Source of the DNA: Sporocytophaga sp.
GTDB taxonomy: Bacteria; Bacteroidota; Bacteroidia; Cytophagales; Cytophagaceae
Reading direction: 5' to 3'
NCBI GenBank assembly: GCA_024707265.1
Contig: JANQAB010000009.1
Coordinates: 930,001 to 994,000 of the forward strand
DNA length: 64,000 nucleotides
Position 1 is the first letter of the stretch. Each line of letters opens with the position of its first letter. A program made the position numbers and the translations under genes. The notes beneath the pieces were generated by a model. The model saw only the letters and a program-made list of their open reading frames with translations. It was not told the DNA's origin and made no database searches. Shown here in pieces: positions 53,864 to 63,475 of the stretch.

Positions 53864-56617
53864 ATGGAAAAATATTCATATATCAGTAATGCTCACACAG
53901 ATTACCTGGATGAACTTTACAAAAGCTACAAAGAAAATCCTGAGTCAGTAGATTACAGCTGGCAAAAATTTTTCGAAGGTTTTGATTTTTCAACTCAGAA
54001 GTTCGGAGAAAATGGTGGAAAAACAAATGGCCATGCAGCTAAAGGTGCTACATCAGTTTCTTCGGATGCAGTTCTAAAGGAAATTAAAGTTAGCCAGTTA
54101 ATTCATTCCTACAGAAGCAGAGCTCACTTAAAATCTAAGACTAACCCTGTAAGAGAGAGAAAAGATAGAAAAGCTTTACTTGATCTTAGAGATTTTGGTC
54201 TTTCCGATGCTGATCTTGATACTCCTTTCCAGGCAGGTGAGCAATTGGGCATACCAGGAGCTACATTGCGCAAAATTATTGAGACTTTAAAATATATATA
54301 TGAAGGCCCGATAGGCTTTGAATATTCCTATATAAGAGAACCTGAAATCTTAGAGTGGATTAAAGATAAAGTAGAGAAAGAATCTCTTAATTATAAGCTA
54401 AGCGCTGAGGAAAAGAAAAGGATTCTTTATAAACTGAATGAGGCGGTTGTCTTTGAAAACTTTCTTCATACGAAATACATAGGTCAGAAAAGATTTTCAC
54501 TGGAAGGTGGGGAAACAACTATTCCGGCTCTTGACGTATTGATCAGTATGGGGGCAGAGCATGGTGTGGAAGAAGTTGTAATTGGTATGGCGCACAGGGG
54601 AAGGCTAAACGTTCTTGCCAATGTCATGGGCAAAACCTATGAGCATATATTCAATGAGTTTGAAGGAACAGCAGTGCCTGATCTTACAATGGGTGATGGT
54701 GATGTAAAGTACCATATGGGTTATTCAAGTGAGGTTACTACTGTAAACAATAAGAAAGTTTACTTGAAACTTGCTCCTAACCCTTCTCACCTTGAGGCCG
54801 TGGATCCTGTAGTATTGGGCTATGTAAGAGCAAAAGCGGACAGAATCTATAAATACGATTACAAAAAAATCCTTCCGGTATTGATCCACGGTGATGCAGC
54901 TGTGGCAGGTCAGGGTATTGTTTATGAGATCGCTCAGATGTCTAAACTACCAGGTTACAATGTAGGAGGTACCATCCACTTTGTGATCAACAACCAGGTT
55001 GGTTTTACTACAGACTTTGATGATGCCCGTTCAAGTATCTATTGTACTGATGTGGCAAAGATCATAGATGCGCCGGTACTTCACGTAAATGGTGATGACC
55101 CTGAAGCGGTTGTTTTCTGTATGAAAGTTGCTGCAGAATACAGACAGAAATTCCAGAGAGATATTTTCATTGACATGGTGTGCTATAGAAGACACGGTCA
55201 CAATGAAAGTGATGAGCCTAAATTTACTCAGCCGTCTCTTTACAACATTATTGCAAGACATCCGAACCCAAGAGAAGTATACAACAAGAAACTTATAGAA
55301 AAGGGTGATGTTGATGCACAGTTGGCAAAAAATATGGATAAGGAATTTAGAGAAATGCTTCAGGATCGCCTTAACCAGGTGAAGCAGAAGCCTCTACCTT
55401 ATACGTTCCAGAAAATGGAAAAGGAATGGCAGGAACTAAGAATTTCTACACCTGCAGATTTTGAACAATCTCCCGATACCTTCATTTCTCCGGAAACTTT
55501 TGACAAGGTAGGTAACGCTCTTTCTTCAATTCCGGATGGCTTCAAGCCTTTGAAGCAAATTGAAAAACTTCTGAGAGACAGAAAAGAGCAATTCTTTGAA
55601 ACAAAAGTATTGAACTGGGCAAGTGCCGAACTTCTTGCTTACGGATCTTTACTTCTTGACAGAAAGATTGTAAGAATAAGCGGACAGGACGTTCAAAGGG
55701 GGACTTTCTCTCACAGACATGCAGTGCTGAAAGACGCTGAAACAAACGAACCATATTTTACCCTTAATAATATTGCAGATAACCAGAAAAGCTTCAGAAT
55801 TTACAACTCACTACTTTCTGAAAACGCTGTTCTTGGTTTTGAATATGGGTATGCAATGGCCAATCCTAATGCACTTGTGATCTGGGAGGCACAATTCGGT
55901 GATTTTGCCAATGGAGCGCAGGTAATGATTGACCAGTTTATTTCAAGTTCTGAAACCAAATGGCAAAGACAAAATGGTGTTGTAATGCTGCTGCCACACG
56001 GTTATGAAGGACAAGGACCTGAGCACTCAAGTGCAAGACTGGAAAGATTTATAGAATTAGGTGCTGACTACAACATCATTGTTGCAAATATTACTGAGCC
56101 GTCAAACTTCTTCCATGCATTGAGAAGACAAGTGACCTGGCCGTTTAGAAAGCCATTGATCGTAATGTCTCCTAAGTCATTGTTGAGAAACCCTGCAGTA
56201 ATTTCTCCAATGAGTGAATTTACAAGCGGAAAATTCAGAGAAATTATTGATGACAAGGAGGCAGATCCTAAAAAAGTGAAGAAGCTTTTATTATGTACAG
56301 GGAAAGTTTATTATGATCTGCTTGAGGAGAAGGTAAACAATAAGAGAAGCGACGTAGCTATCGTAAGACTTGAGCAGTTATATCCTCTTGCTCAGGAACA
56401 GTTGAATGCAGTTCTTAACAAGTACAAGGGAGCTAAGGTGCTTTGGGTTCAGGAAGAACCTGTAAACATGGGAGCCTGGGAGTATATATTAAGAAATCTA
56501 TATAAGAAAGCCGATATAGATGTAGTTGCCAGAGAAGAGGCTGCGTCTCCTGCGGTGGGATACCTGAAGGCTCATAATGAGTCACAAAAAGACTTAGTAC
56601 AACAAGCATTTGCATAA
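53864..56617 (+). CDS. sucA: 2-oxoglutarate dehydrogenase E1
   Basis: 917 residues. It starts YISNAHTDYLDELYKSYKEN, the E1o N-terminal signature. TPP and substrate regions: VVIGMAHRGRLNVLANVMGK, LIHGDAAVAGQGIVYEIAQM, IDMVCYRRHGHNESDEPKFT and, in the second half, QDVQRGTFSHRHAVL and LLPHGYEGQGPEHSSARLER. It decarboxylates 2-oxoglutarate in the TCA cycle. It heads the E1-E2-exported-protein-E3 group. Confidence 0.96.
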   Translation: MEKYSYISNAHTDYLDELYKSYKENPESVDYSWQKFFEGFDFSTQKFGENGGKTNGHAAKGATSVSSDAVLKEIKVSQLIHSYRSRAHLKSKTNPVRERKDRKALLDLRDFGLSDADLDTPFQAGEQLGIPGATLRKIIETLKYIYEGPIGFEYSYIREPEILEWIKDKVEKESLNYKLSAEEKKRILYKLNEAVVFENFLHTKYIGQKRFSLEGGETTIPALDVLISMGAEHGVEEVVIGMAHRGRLNVLANVMGKTYEHIFNEFEGTAVPDLTMGDGDVKYHMGYSSEVTTVNNKKVYLKLAPNPSHLEAVDPVVLGYVRAKADRIYKYDYKKILPVLIHGDAAVAGQGIVYEIAQMSKLPGYNVGGTIHFVINNQVGFTTDFDDARSSIYCTDVAKIIDAPVLHVNGDDPEAVVFCMKVAAEYRQKFQRDIFIDMVCYRRHGHNESDEPKFTQPSLYNIIARHPNPREVYNKKLIEKGDVDAQLAKNMDKEFREMLQDRLNQVKQKPLPYTFQKMEKEWQELRISTPADFEQSPDTFISPETFDKVGNALSSIPDGFKPLKQIEKLLRDRKEQFFETKVLNWASAELLAYGSLLLDRKIVRISGQDVQRGTFSHRHAVLKDAETNEPYFTLNNIADNQKSFRIYNSLLSENAVLGFEYGYAMANPNALVIWEAQFGDFANGAQVMIDQFISSSETKWQRQNGVVMLLPHGYEGQGPEHSSARLERFIELGADYNIIVANITEPSNFFHALRRQVTWPFRKPLIVMSPKSLLRNPAVISPMSEFTSGKFREIIDDKEADPKKVKKLLLCTGKVYYDLLEEKVNNKRSDVAIVRLEQLYPLAQEQLNAVLNKYKGAKVLWVQEEPVNMGAWEYILRNLYKKADIDVVAREEAASPAVGYLKAHNESQKDLVQQAFA

Positions 56618-56657
56618 TAAATGAATTAATAACCTTTTTCACTAAATAATAAAGAGA

Positions 56658-58142
56658 ATGGCTTTAGAAATAAAAGTCCCGGTAGTCGGGGAATCTATAT
56701 CAGAAGTAACAGTTGCAAGATGGAATAAGAATGACGGGGACTTTGTTAATGCAGATGAACTTCTTTGTGAACTGGAGTCTGACAAAGCGACTTTTGAATT
56801 AAACGCGGAATCAGCAGGTATCCTTCGTATTAAGGCGAAAGAAGGCGAAACTGTAGCAATTGGCGGACTTCTTTGCGAAATCGAGCCAAGTGGCAAAAGC
56901 GAAACTAAACCAAAAGAACCTGCTAAAGAAGAAGCTCCTGCTCAAACTTCAGGAAGCTCTGTTATTGAAATGAAGGTTCCAACCGTTGGAGAATCTATCT
57001 CGGAAGTAACGCTTGCTCGTTGGTTTAAAAAGCATGGAGAAGCTATAGTTGCTGACGAAGTTCTATGCGAACTGGAGTCAGATAAAGCTACTTTTGAGCT
57101 TACAGCGGAAGCCTCAGGAACATTGGAAATTATTGCTCAGGAAGGAGAGGTTCTTCCTATCGGTGCTGCAATCTGTAAAATATCAGGAGCTGTGGCAAAA
57201 TCAGGAGCAAAAACTGCTGATGCTCCTGTTGCAGGAAATACTGACTACGCTAAAGGTCATACTTCTCCTGCTGCAGGGAAGATACTTGCAGAAAAAGGCA
57301 TTGCTCCTACTGCAGTTGCAGGCACAGGCAAGGACGGAAGAATTACCAAAGAAGACGCTTTGAGTGCTCAGACAGTGAAAAAGGATAGCGCTCCTGCTGC
57401 GAAACCTGCAGAAGCTGCTAAGCCGGTGGTACAAAGCGGTGCAAGAAGCCAGAGAAGAGAGAAAATGACAAGTCTGAGAAAGACTGTGTCAAGAAGATTG
57501 GTTGCTGTGAAAAATGAAACGGCGATGCTTACTACTTTCAACGAAGTAGATATGAAGCCAATCATGGATCTCAGAGCGAAGTATAAAGATCAGTTCAAAG
57601 ATAAATACCAGGTAGGTTTAGGCTTTATGTCTTTCTTCACTAAGGCATGCTGTCTGGCTCTTCGTGAGTTCCCTGCTGTTAATGCATTTATTGATGGCGA
57701 GGAAATTGTTTACAATGATTTCTGCGATGTGTCTATTGCGGTTTCAGCTCCAAAAGGACTTGTAGTTCCTGTAATCCGTAATGCGGAGTCAATGTCTTTT
57801 GATCAGGTCGAAAAAGAAGTAGTGAGACTTGCCTTACGTGCAAGAGATAATAAACTTACTATCGATGAGATGAGCGGAGGTACTTTCACTATCACAAATG
57901 GTGGAATCTTCGGTTCTATGCTTTCTACTCCGATTATCAATGCACCTCAGTCTGCGATTCTTGGAATGCACAATATTGTTGAAAGACCTGTTGCTGTAGG
58001 AGGACAAGTTGTTATTCGTCCGATTATGTATGTAGCACTTTCATATGATCACAGAATCATCGATGGAAGAGAGTCTGTTGGTTTCCTTGTGAGAGTAAAA
58101 CAACTTCTTGAAGATCCTTCAAGATTATTATTAGGTATATAA
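56658..58142 (+). CDS. sucB: Dihydrolipoyl succinyltransferase E2 with two lipoyl domains
   Basis: 494 residues. Two lipoyl domains, at about 1-77 and 101-177, each with the lipoylation site CELESDKATFEL. A peripheral-subunit-binding domain follows (about 202-238: HTSPAAGKILAEKGI, GRITKEDAL). The catalytic domain (about 265-494) ends with ALSYDHRIIDGRESVGFLV; its HRxxDG is the active site. E. coli SucB has one lipoyl domain, while some actinobacterial and Bacteroidota enzymes have two. It follows sucA by 40 bp. Confidence 0.94.
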   Translation: MALEIKVPVVGESISEVTVARWNKNDGDFVNADELLCELESDKATFELNAESAGILRIKAKEGETVAIGGLLCEIEPSGKSETKPKEPAKEEAPAQTSGSSVIEMKVPTVGESISEVTLARWFKKHGEAIVADEVLCELESDKATFELTAEASGTLEIIAQEGEVLPIGAAICKISGAVAKSGAKTADAPVAGNTDYAKGHTSPAAGKILAEKGIAPTAVAGTGKDGRITKEDALSAQTVKKDSAPAAKPAEAAKPVVQSGARSQRREKMTSLRKTVSRRLVAVKNETAMLTTFNEVDMKPIMDLRAKYKDQFKDKYQVGLGFMSFFTKACCLALREFPAVNAFIDGEEIVYNDFCDVSIAVSAPKGLVVPVIRNAESMSFDQVEKEVVRLALRARDNKLTIDEMSGGTFTITNGGIFGSMLSTPIINAPQSAILGMHNIVERPVAVGGQVVIRPIMYVALSYDHRIIDGRESVGFLVRVKQLLEDPSRLLLGI

Positions 58143-58147
58143 GAAAT

Positions 58148-59083
58148 ATGTATTTCAGACTGCTATTAGTTCTTCTTTCTCTGATTTTCGCATCATCACT
58201 AAGTCGTGCTCAGATTTTTGACATAAAGGCGAGTGATGCCAGGAAAATCAAGGAAAGAAAACTGATTGTAGTACTGGCAGATACAACCCATACTTGGGGC
58301 AAAAGAAATAATGATCTTTTAAAGTCGATTGTCCCTAAATACTGGGATTCCATTTCAATAGAATTCATGAATCTTGCACAGGTAAGGAAATTGTATGCTT
58401 TAAAAAATACTGAATATTTTACCCTCGAATTTTCTTCTCTCAGATCTCAGAAAAATTCTCTTCTTGAAAAGCTTAACCCTGAGGTAGATCCAAGATCTGT
58501 ATTGTGGAATGCTAAAGAGCATGGGTACTTTGAACTGGCTTTGTCAGAAAATTTTGAGAGGCCGTTTTATAAATTCCGGACTGCAGTATCAGCACCTATT
58601 GAAGGTGATTTTATTATCTCCATTCAGCAAATTTCCAAACTGGTTGATTATAAAAAACTGGAACCAGGATTTTCTGATAAAGAGTATTTTAAATCCATTG
58701 CAGCAAAAGCCCAGACTTTGAAGGATCGCACGCTGAATATTGATACACTTCAGTTGAAACGTGTTTTCAAAACATTTGCATATGTTTCGGAAGAGTATAC
58801 TCAGAAGTACAGGTTGACAGATTTCGCTGAGATTACTGAAAAGATAAAAGGACCTGATAGTACAGCAGCATATACAGCTGTAATACCTTATACAGATATT
58901 CTGGGAAGAGGAAAAAGCTTTGAAGGTACAGCAGGAGGAGGAATGGAAGCATATGAAGGGAATATTTATTACCTGCATGTTGTTATAGATGCCAGGGATG
59001 GCGAGATAATAAGTTTTGCAAAAGACGAAAATGCCAATATTGAGCGAAGGAGCCTGAGGCAGTTTGTCAGATATTTCGAATAA
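58148..59083 (+). CDS. Exported protein of unknown function inside the OGDH operon
   Basis: 311 residues with a signal peptide (MYFRLLLVLLSLIFASSLSR, cut near RAQ). The mature part includes RKLIVVLADTTHTWGKRNND and GGGMEAYEGNIYYLHVVIDA with ENANIERRSLRQFVRYFE at the end. I recognise no domain. It starts 5 bp after the E2 stop and precedes lpdA, so it is transcribed with cytoplasmic OGDH enzymes although it should be in the periplasm or outer membrane. Confidence 0.78.
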   Translation: MYFRLLLVLLSLIFASSLSRAQIFDIKASDARKIKERKLIVVLADTTHTWGKRNNDLLKSIVPKYWDSISIEFMNLAQVRKLYALKNTEYFTLEFSSLRSQKNSLLEKLNPEVDPRSVLWNAKEHGYFELALSENFERPFYKFRTAVSAPIEGDFIISIQQISKLVDYKKLEPGFSDKEYFKSIAAKAQTLKDRTLNIDTLQLKRVFKTFAYVSEEYTQKYRLTDFAEITEKIKGPDSTAAYTAVIPYTDILGRGKSFEGTAGGGMEAYEGNIYYLHVVIDARDGEIISFAKDENANIERRSLRQFVRYFE

Positions 59084-59121
59084 AACATTTCACAATTTTA
59101 ACTTTTTAAATTTCTGATCAT

Positions 59122-60519
59122 ATGACATATGATGTTGTAGTTATTGGTTCGGGTCCTGGCGGTTATGTTGCTGCCATCAGATGTGCCCAGTTAGGAATGA
59201 AAACAGCTCTGGTTGAGAAATATACTTCGCTTGGAGGTACTTGTCTTAATGTAGGTTGTATACCATCAAAAGCATTGCTAGATTCTTCAGAGCATTATCA
59301 TAATGCGGCTCATGCTTTCAAATCTCATGGTATTGAGTTAAAAGACCTGAAGGCGAATATTAAGCAGATGATACAGAGAAAAGGCGATGTCGTGAGTAAA
59401 ACGGTTGAGGGCATCAACTTTTTAATGAAGAAAAATAAAATTGATGTTTATACTGGTCTCGGTTCATTCCTGGATAAAAATACAATTCAGATAGCTGGCG
59501 CTGATGGAAACAAAACCATCACAACTAAGAAGACCATTATTGCTACAGGTTCGAAGCCATCTTCATTGCCTTCAATTGCTATCGATAAGCAAAGAATCAT
59601 TACTTCTACGGAAGCGCTTAACCTTACGGAAATTCCTAAGCACATGATTGTGATAGGCGGCGGTGTAATCGGTCTTGAGCTTGGTTCTGTGTATGCCAGA
59701 CTGGGTACAAAGATCACGGTTATAGAATACCTTGACTCAATTATTCCGACAATGGATAAGGCTCTTGGAAGAGAGTTGCAAAAGGTATTAAAAGGATTAG
59801 GCTTTGAATTTCACTTCAACCATAAAGTTACAGGAGCAACTGTAAAAGGAAAAGAAGTAACTGTAAAAGCAGATGATAAGCTTGGTAATTCAGTTGAGTT
59901 CAAAGGAGATTACTGTCTTGTATCTGTAGGTAGAAAACCTTATACAGAAGGCTTGGGGCTTGAGAAAGCAGGAGTGAAGCTGGATGAAAGAGGAAGAGTT
60001 GCTGTAAATGATCATTTGGAAACTTCTGTTCCTGGAATTTATGCAATAGGTGATGTAGTCAAAGGTGCGATGCTTGCACATAAAGCTGAAGAAGAAGGTG
60101 TATTCGTAGCTGAATCCATGGCTGGTCAGAAACCGCATATTAACTATAACCTGATTCCAGGGGTAGTTTATACCTGGCCTGAAGTGGCTGCAGTAGGTTT
60201 TACTGAAGATCAGTTAAAGGAGCAGGGAAGATCATATAAAACAGGATCGTTTCCATTCAAAGCACTGGGTAGAGCCAGAGCAAGTATGGATACAGATGGC
60301 TTTGTAAAAGTTCTTGCCGATAAGGGAACAGATGAGATTCTTGGAGTGCATATCATTGGTCCGAGAGCTGCTGATATGATAGCAGAAGCTGTTGTAGCAA
60401 TGGAATTCAGAGCATCTGCAGAAGATGTTTCAAGAATGTCGCACGCGCACCCGACTTATACGGAAGCATTCAAAGAGGCATGTCTTGCTGCTACTGAAAA
60501 CAGAGCATTGCACATGTAA
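59122..60519 (+). CDS. lpdA: Dihydrolipoyl dehydrogenase (E3)
   Basis: 465 residues. FAD site VVVIGSGPGGYVAAIRCAQL; redox disulfide in GGTCLNVGCIPSKALL; NAD site MIVIGGGVIGLELGSVYARL; second FAD site YAIGDVVKGAMLAHKAEEEG; and the catalytic His-Glu pair in SHAHPTYTEAFKEA. It reoxidises the lipoyl groups of 2-oxoacid dehydrogenase complexes and may serve pyruvate dehydrogenase too. It closes the OGDH operon. Confidence 0.96.
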   Translation: MTYDVVVIGSGPGGYVAAIRCAQLGMKTALVEKYTSLGGTCLNVGCIPSKALLDSSEHYHNAAHAFKSHGIELKDLKANIKQMIQRKGDVVSKTVEGINFLMKKNKIDVYTGLGSFLDKNTIQIAGADGNKTITTKKTIIATGSKPSSLPSIAIDKQRIITSTEALNLTEIPKHMIVIGGGVIGLELGSVYARLGTKITVIEYLDSIIPTMDKALGRELQKVLKGLGFEFHFNHKVTGATVKGKEVTVKADDKLGNSVEFKGDYCLVSVGRKPYTEGLGLEKAGVKLDERGRVAVNDHLETSVPGIYAIGDVVKGAMLAHKAEEEGVFVAESMAGQKPHINYNLIPGVVYTWPEVAAVGFTEDQLKEQGRSYKTGSFPFKALGRARASMDTDGFVKVLADKGTDEILGVHIIGPRAADMIAEAVVAMEFRASAEDVSRMSHAHPTYTEAFKEACLAATENRALHM

Positions 60520-60539
60520 TTCTTGTAATTACTAACATT

Positions 60540-60574
60540 AAAAGGCTATTCTGAATAAGGATAGCCTTTTTTGT
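60540..60574 (+). terminator. Terminator of the OGDH operon
   Basis: AAAAGGCTAT (60540-60549) pairs with ATAGCCTTTT (60561-60570), followed by a T-rich tail. Confidence 0.85.
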
Positions 60575-60722
60575 TTTAAATACGAGCGATTCAATGTAGG
60601 AGGTTTTATAGAAAAGGGAAGTGCCTGAAAGCCCTTCAATATTGTCGTTTTTTACCTCCTGTTTTTAACTTAAGAACGGTTACTTTGTATAAGTAAAGAA
60701 CTCTTAAAACACGTAAAAGAAA

Positions 60723-61157
60723 ATGTCACTAATCAACCCTTATCTGATGTTCAACGGCAATTGCCTTGAAGCATTTAATTTTTATAAATCCGTGTTTGGC
60801 GGAGAGTTTATTTCTATTCAAAAATTTAAGGATTTACCACCTTCGGAAGATTTTAAAATTGATGCCAAGTTTGGAGACAGGATCATGCATATATCTCTTC
60901 CAATTAATAAAGAAAAAGACAATGTACTTATGGGTTGTGATTCAAATCCTGAATATGGTGAAGTTCCAGTTGTCAGTAATATTACCCTGAGTTTTAGTGC
61001 CGATTCTAAATCTATTGCGGATAAAGTTTTTAGTTCCCTATCGGAAGGAGGAAAAGTCTCAATGCCTTTAGCAGATACATTCTGGGGATCTTATTTTGGT
61101 ATGTGTGTAGATAAATTCGGAACCAGTTGGATGGTAAGCTTTGATAAATCCAAATAA
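60723..61157 (+). CDS. VOC-family protein (PhnB/glyoxalase-like)
   Basis: 144 residues starting MSLINPYLMFNGNCLEAFNF, the usual first beta-alpha unit of PhnB-type VOC proteins. SVFGGEFISIQKFKDLP and FWGSYFGMCVDKFGTSWMVS follow. VOC proteins bind a metal and act in lactone, methylglyoxal or antibiotic chemistry; the substrate is unknown. The adjacent SRPBCC gene is on the same strand. Confidence 0.85.
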   Translation: MSLINPYLMFNGNCLEAFNFYKSVFGGEFISIQKFKDLPPSEDFKIDAKFGDRIMHISLPINKEKDNVLMGCDSNPEYGEVPVVSNITLSFSADSKSIADKVFSSLSEGGKVSMPLADTFWGSYFGMCVDKFGTSWMVSFDKSK

Positions 61158-61216
61158 TATAAGTATTGAAACCAGTTTGAAATCAAAAGTTGTTTTAACT
61201 GTAAAGATATATTTCT

Positions 61217-61663
61217 ATGGTTACATTGACATTACTTAAATTTTCGGTGCAAATTAATGCATCGAAAGATAAAGTGTGGGATGCACTTTGGTCTGATGCC
61301 TCATATCGCCAATGGACAGAGGTTTTTAGTCCTGGCTCTTACGCAGAAACTGACTGGAAAGAAGGAAGTAAAATAAAATTCCTGACTGCTGAAGGGGATG
61401 GTATGTATAGTGTTATAGAGACTATGAAACCCAGTAGCCAAATGACCTTCAGGCATCTCGGAACAGTTTTAAAAGGCAAGGAACAGCCAGAATCAAAAGA
61501 AAGTGAAGAGTGGGAAGGAGCTAAGGAAAGTTATTTTCTATCTGAAAAAGATGGAATAACTGAACTTAATGTGGAGGTTGATGTAACCAATCAATATCAG
61601 GATTATTTCAATAAAACATTTCCAAAGGCACTGGAGATTGTTAAAAAAAATGCTGAACAATAA
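61217..61663 (+). CDS. SRPBCC/START-like (AHSA1-type) protein
   Basis: 148 residues. INASKDKVWDALWSDASYRQ and WTEVFSPGSYAETDWKEGSK have the layout of SRPBCC ligand-binding proteins, and the C-terminal helix (YFNKTFPKALEIVKKNAEQ) fits too. It may bind a small hydrophobic ligand. It lies 59 bp after the VOC gene, so the two may be expressed together. Confidence 0.8.
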   Translation: MVTLTLLKFSVQINASKDKVWDALWSDASYRQWTEVFSPGSYAETDWKEGSKIKFLTAEGDGMYSVIETMKPSSQMTFRHLGTVLKGKEQPESKESEEWEGAKESYFLSEKDGITELNVEVDVTNQYQDYFNKTFPKALEIVKKNAEQ

Positions 61664-61679
61664 ATAAGTTTGTCTTGAG

Positions 61680-61721
61680 AAATAGCAGGGTTCATCCCGC
61701 CTGATTGATTCCTGCTATTTT
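61680..61721 (+). terminator. Terminator-like hairpin after the SRPBCC gene
   Basis: AAATAGCAGG (61680-61689) pairs with CCTGCTATTT (61711-61720) with a 21-nt loop; the T tail is short. Confidence 0.55.
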
Positions 61722-61861
61722 AAGTTCAATTTTTTAGGCATCACTGTGTTGTTATTCTTGATATAGTTTGATTTTTAGAGTTGCAGGTGTTTTTCCTTTA
61801 TTTTGTAACTTTATTTAATTGCCTAAAGTAAAATTCTACTAAATTTTATTGAGACAAGTTT

Positions 61862-63253
61862 ATGTCAATTGTTTATAGTACATCATTGTGGAAAAGCATT
61901 GAAAATTTCGCACTTGATGAACCCACAGATGTTTATGGTTTTTCTACCCGCCTTGCGAACGAAAATAAGTGGACGATAAATTTTGTCAAGTCTGCTATAC
62001 TGGAATACAAAAAGTTTATGTATCTGGCTGCTACCTCCGATAAAATGGTATCTCCATCTGAGGTAGTAGATATTGTATGGCACCAGCACCTGGTGTTTAC
62101 TAAGTCCTATAATGAATTCTGCAATCTGTTAGGCAGAAAGATTGAACATGTTCCTTCGACTCATAATAGTAAGGACCATAAGAAGTTTGCTGCAGCTAAA
62201 GAGAGAACGAAGGTGATATATGAAGGAACTTTCGGAATGCAACCGGAAGAAATATGGAATTACTCTGATATATATGGACCACTTTCATTACCTAAAGCTT
62301 CAATTAATTTAAGAACATTTTTATTAATAGGAATCTTTGCCTTTGTCGTTCTTGTAACGCCTTGTTATTATTTGTTTAGACCTCTTGTAATACAAATTGG
62401 CAATCCATATTATATGTGGATGTTATTGTTGGGCTGCGGGGCAACATTTGGTTTGTTGAATCTTTATAATAAGAGAATACAGTCAGAGTTTTTGAATGGC
62501 CTACCTCAATATTCTTTCTTAAAAAAACTCACGCCGGCTGAGTTGATCTATGCCCAGGATTGTAATCTGGCACCATTTATTGATGGCGTAGTCAGCAGAA
62601 TGATAGAAGAAAATAAGATTAATGTTAGTAGATACAGATTGGAGAATGAGGAAAAGTCTGTAGTCGCGAACATCTATGAATTTATCGTAAAAGAAACACT
62701 GGAAAGTCATAGCAGAATTAAGTATAATGAACTTTTAAGACTTCTTAAAGGTCGGTATGTATTTACTTCCCTTGCTGGCTCATTAGATGCATTTCAAAAG
62801 TATTACATCAAATCAAAATTTTTTGGAAGGCTTTACTACATAAACTTTTCAATCATATCACTGGTATACATGGCTGGTGTCGTGAGGCTCTTTACAGGAA
62901 TATCAAGAGACAAGCCTGTGTTCTGGCTGGTAGTATTTTTAATAGCATATCTAATATTGACTATATTTTTTCTCAAACGTCTTACTAAACAAATATTAAA
63001 AGAAACTATTCCTGCCTTTTACAGAGCATCAAAAGCACAGGACCATATAAACACTGAAGATTGGGATTGGAGATATTTTATGGCTGGTTCATTATTACTT
63101 GCTCCTACATTTATTTCTGCACGAAATGCAGGTAATGAAAGCAGCAGTTCTGGAGGTGATAGCTCCTCATCAAGTTGTGGCAGTGGATGCAGTTCTGGTG
63201 GTGATACCTGCGGAAGCTCGTGTAGCAGCTGTGGGGGATGTGGGGGAGATTAA
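61862..63253 (+). CDS. Membrane protein with GRDP-like N-terminus and Cys/Gly/Ser-rich tail (TIGR04222-like)
   Basis: 463 residues. The N-terminal 120 (VSPSEVVDIVWHQHLVFTKS, EFCNLLGRKIEHVPS) resemble the glycine-rich-domain-protein-like family. Two helices at about 155-205 (LLIGIFAFVVLVTPCYYLF, YYMWMLLLGCGATFGLLNLY) follow. A soluble part (LTPAELIYAQDCNLAPFIDG) has the TIGR04222 feel, then two more helices at about 320-375. The last 36 residues are almost only Ser, Gly, Cys and Asp (SSCGSGCSSGGDTCGSS then SCGGCGGD). Function unknown. Confidence 0.75.
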   Translation: MSIVYSTSLWKSIENFALDEPTDVYGFSTRLANENKWTINFVKSAILEYKKFMYLAATSDKMVSPSEVVDIVWHQHLVFTKSYNEFCNLLGRKIEHVPSTHNSKDHKKFAAAKERTKVIYEGTFGMQPEEIWNYSDIYGPLSLPKASINLRTFLLIGIFAFVVLVTPCYYLFRPLVIQIGNPYYMWMLLLGCGATFGLLNLYNKRIQSEFLNGLPQYSFLKKLTPAELIYAQDCNLAPFIDGVVSRMIEENKINVSRYRLENEEKSVVANIYEFIVKETLESHSRIKYNELLRLLKGRYVFTSLAGSLDAFQKYYIKSKFFGRLYYINFSIISLVYMAGVVRLFTGISRDKPVFWLVVFLIAYLILTIFFLKRLTKQILKETIPAFYRASKAQDHINTEDWDWRYFMAGSLLLAPTFISARNAGNESSSSGGDSSSSSCGSGCSSGGDTCGSSCSSCGGCGGD

Positions 63254-63475
63254 GTGTTCGGAATATTTCCTTGAGTTTCTTTAAGAAAGGGATTCTTTCT
63301 TTATGAAGAATTTAATTATATTGGGATTCAAGGATCTGAGATTTAATTAAAGTTTAGATAGTTTTTTAATTACGATTAGAAATAGAAGGTAAAGTTATAA
63401 ACATTTTTCACATTTATTTGTTAATAAATTACTTTAGCAGTCTTTGGGGTTTAAAAGCATAAACTTCCAGTATGC

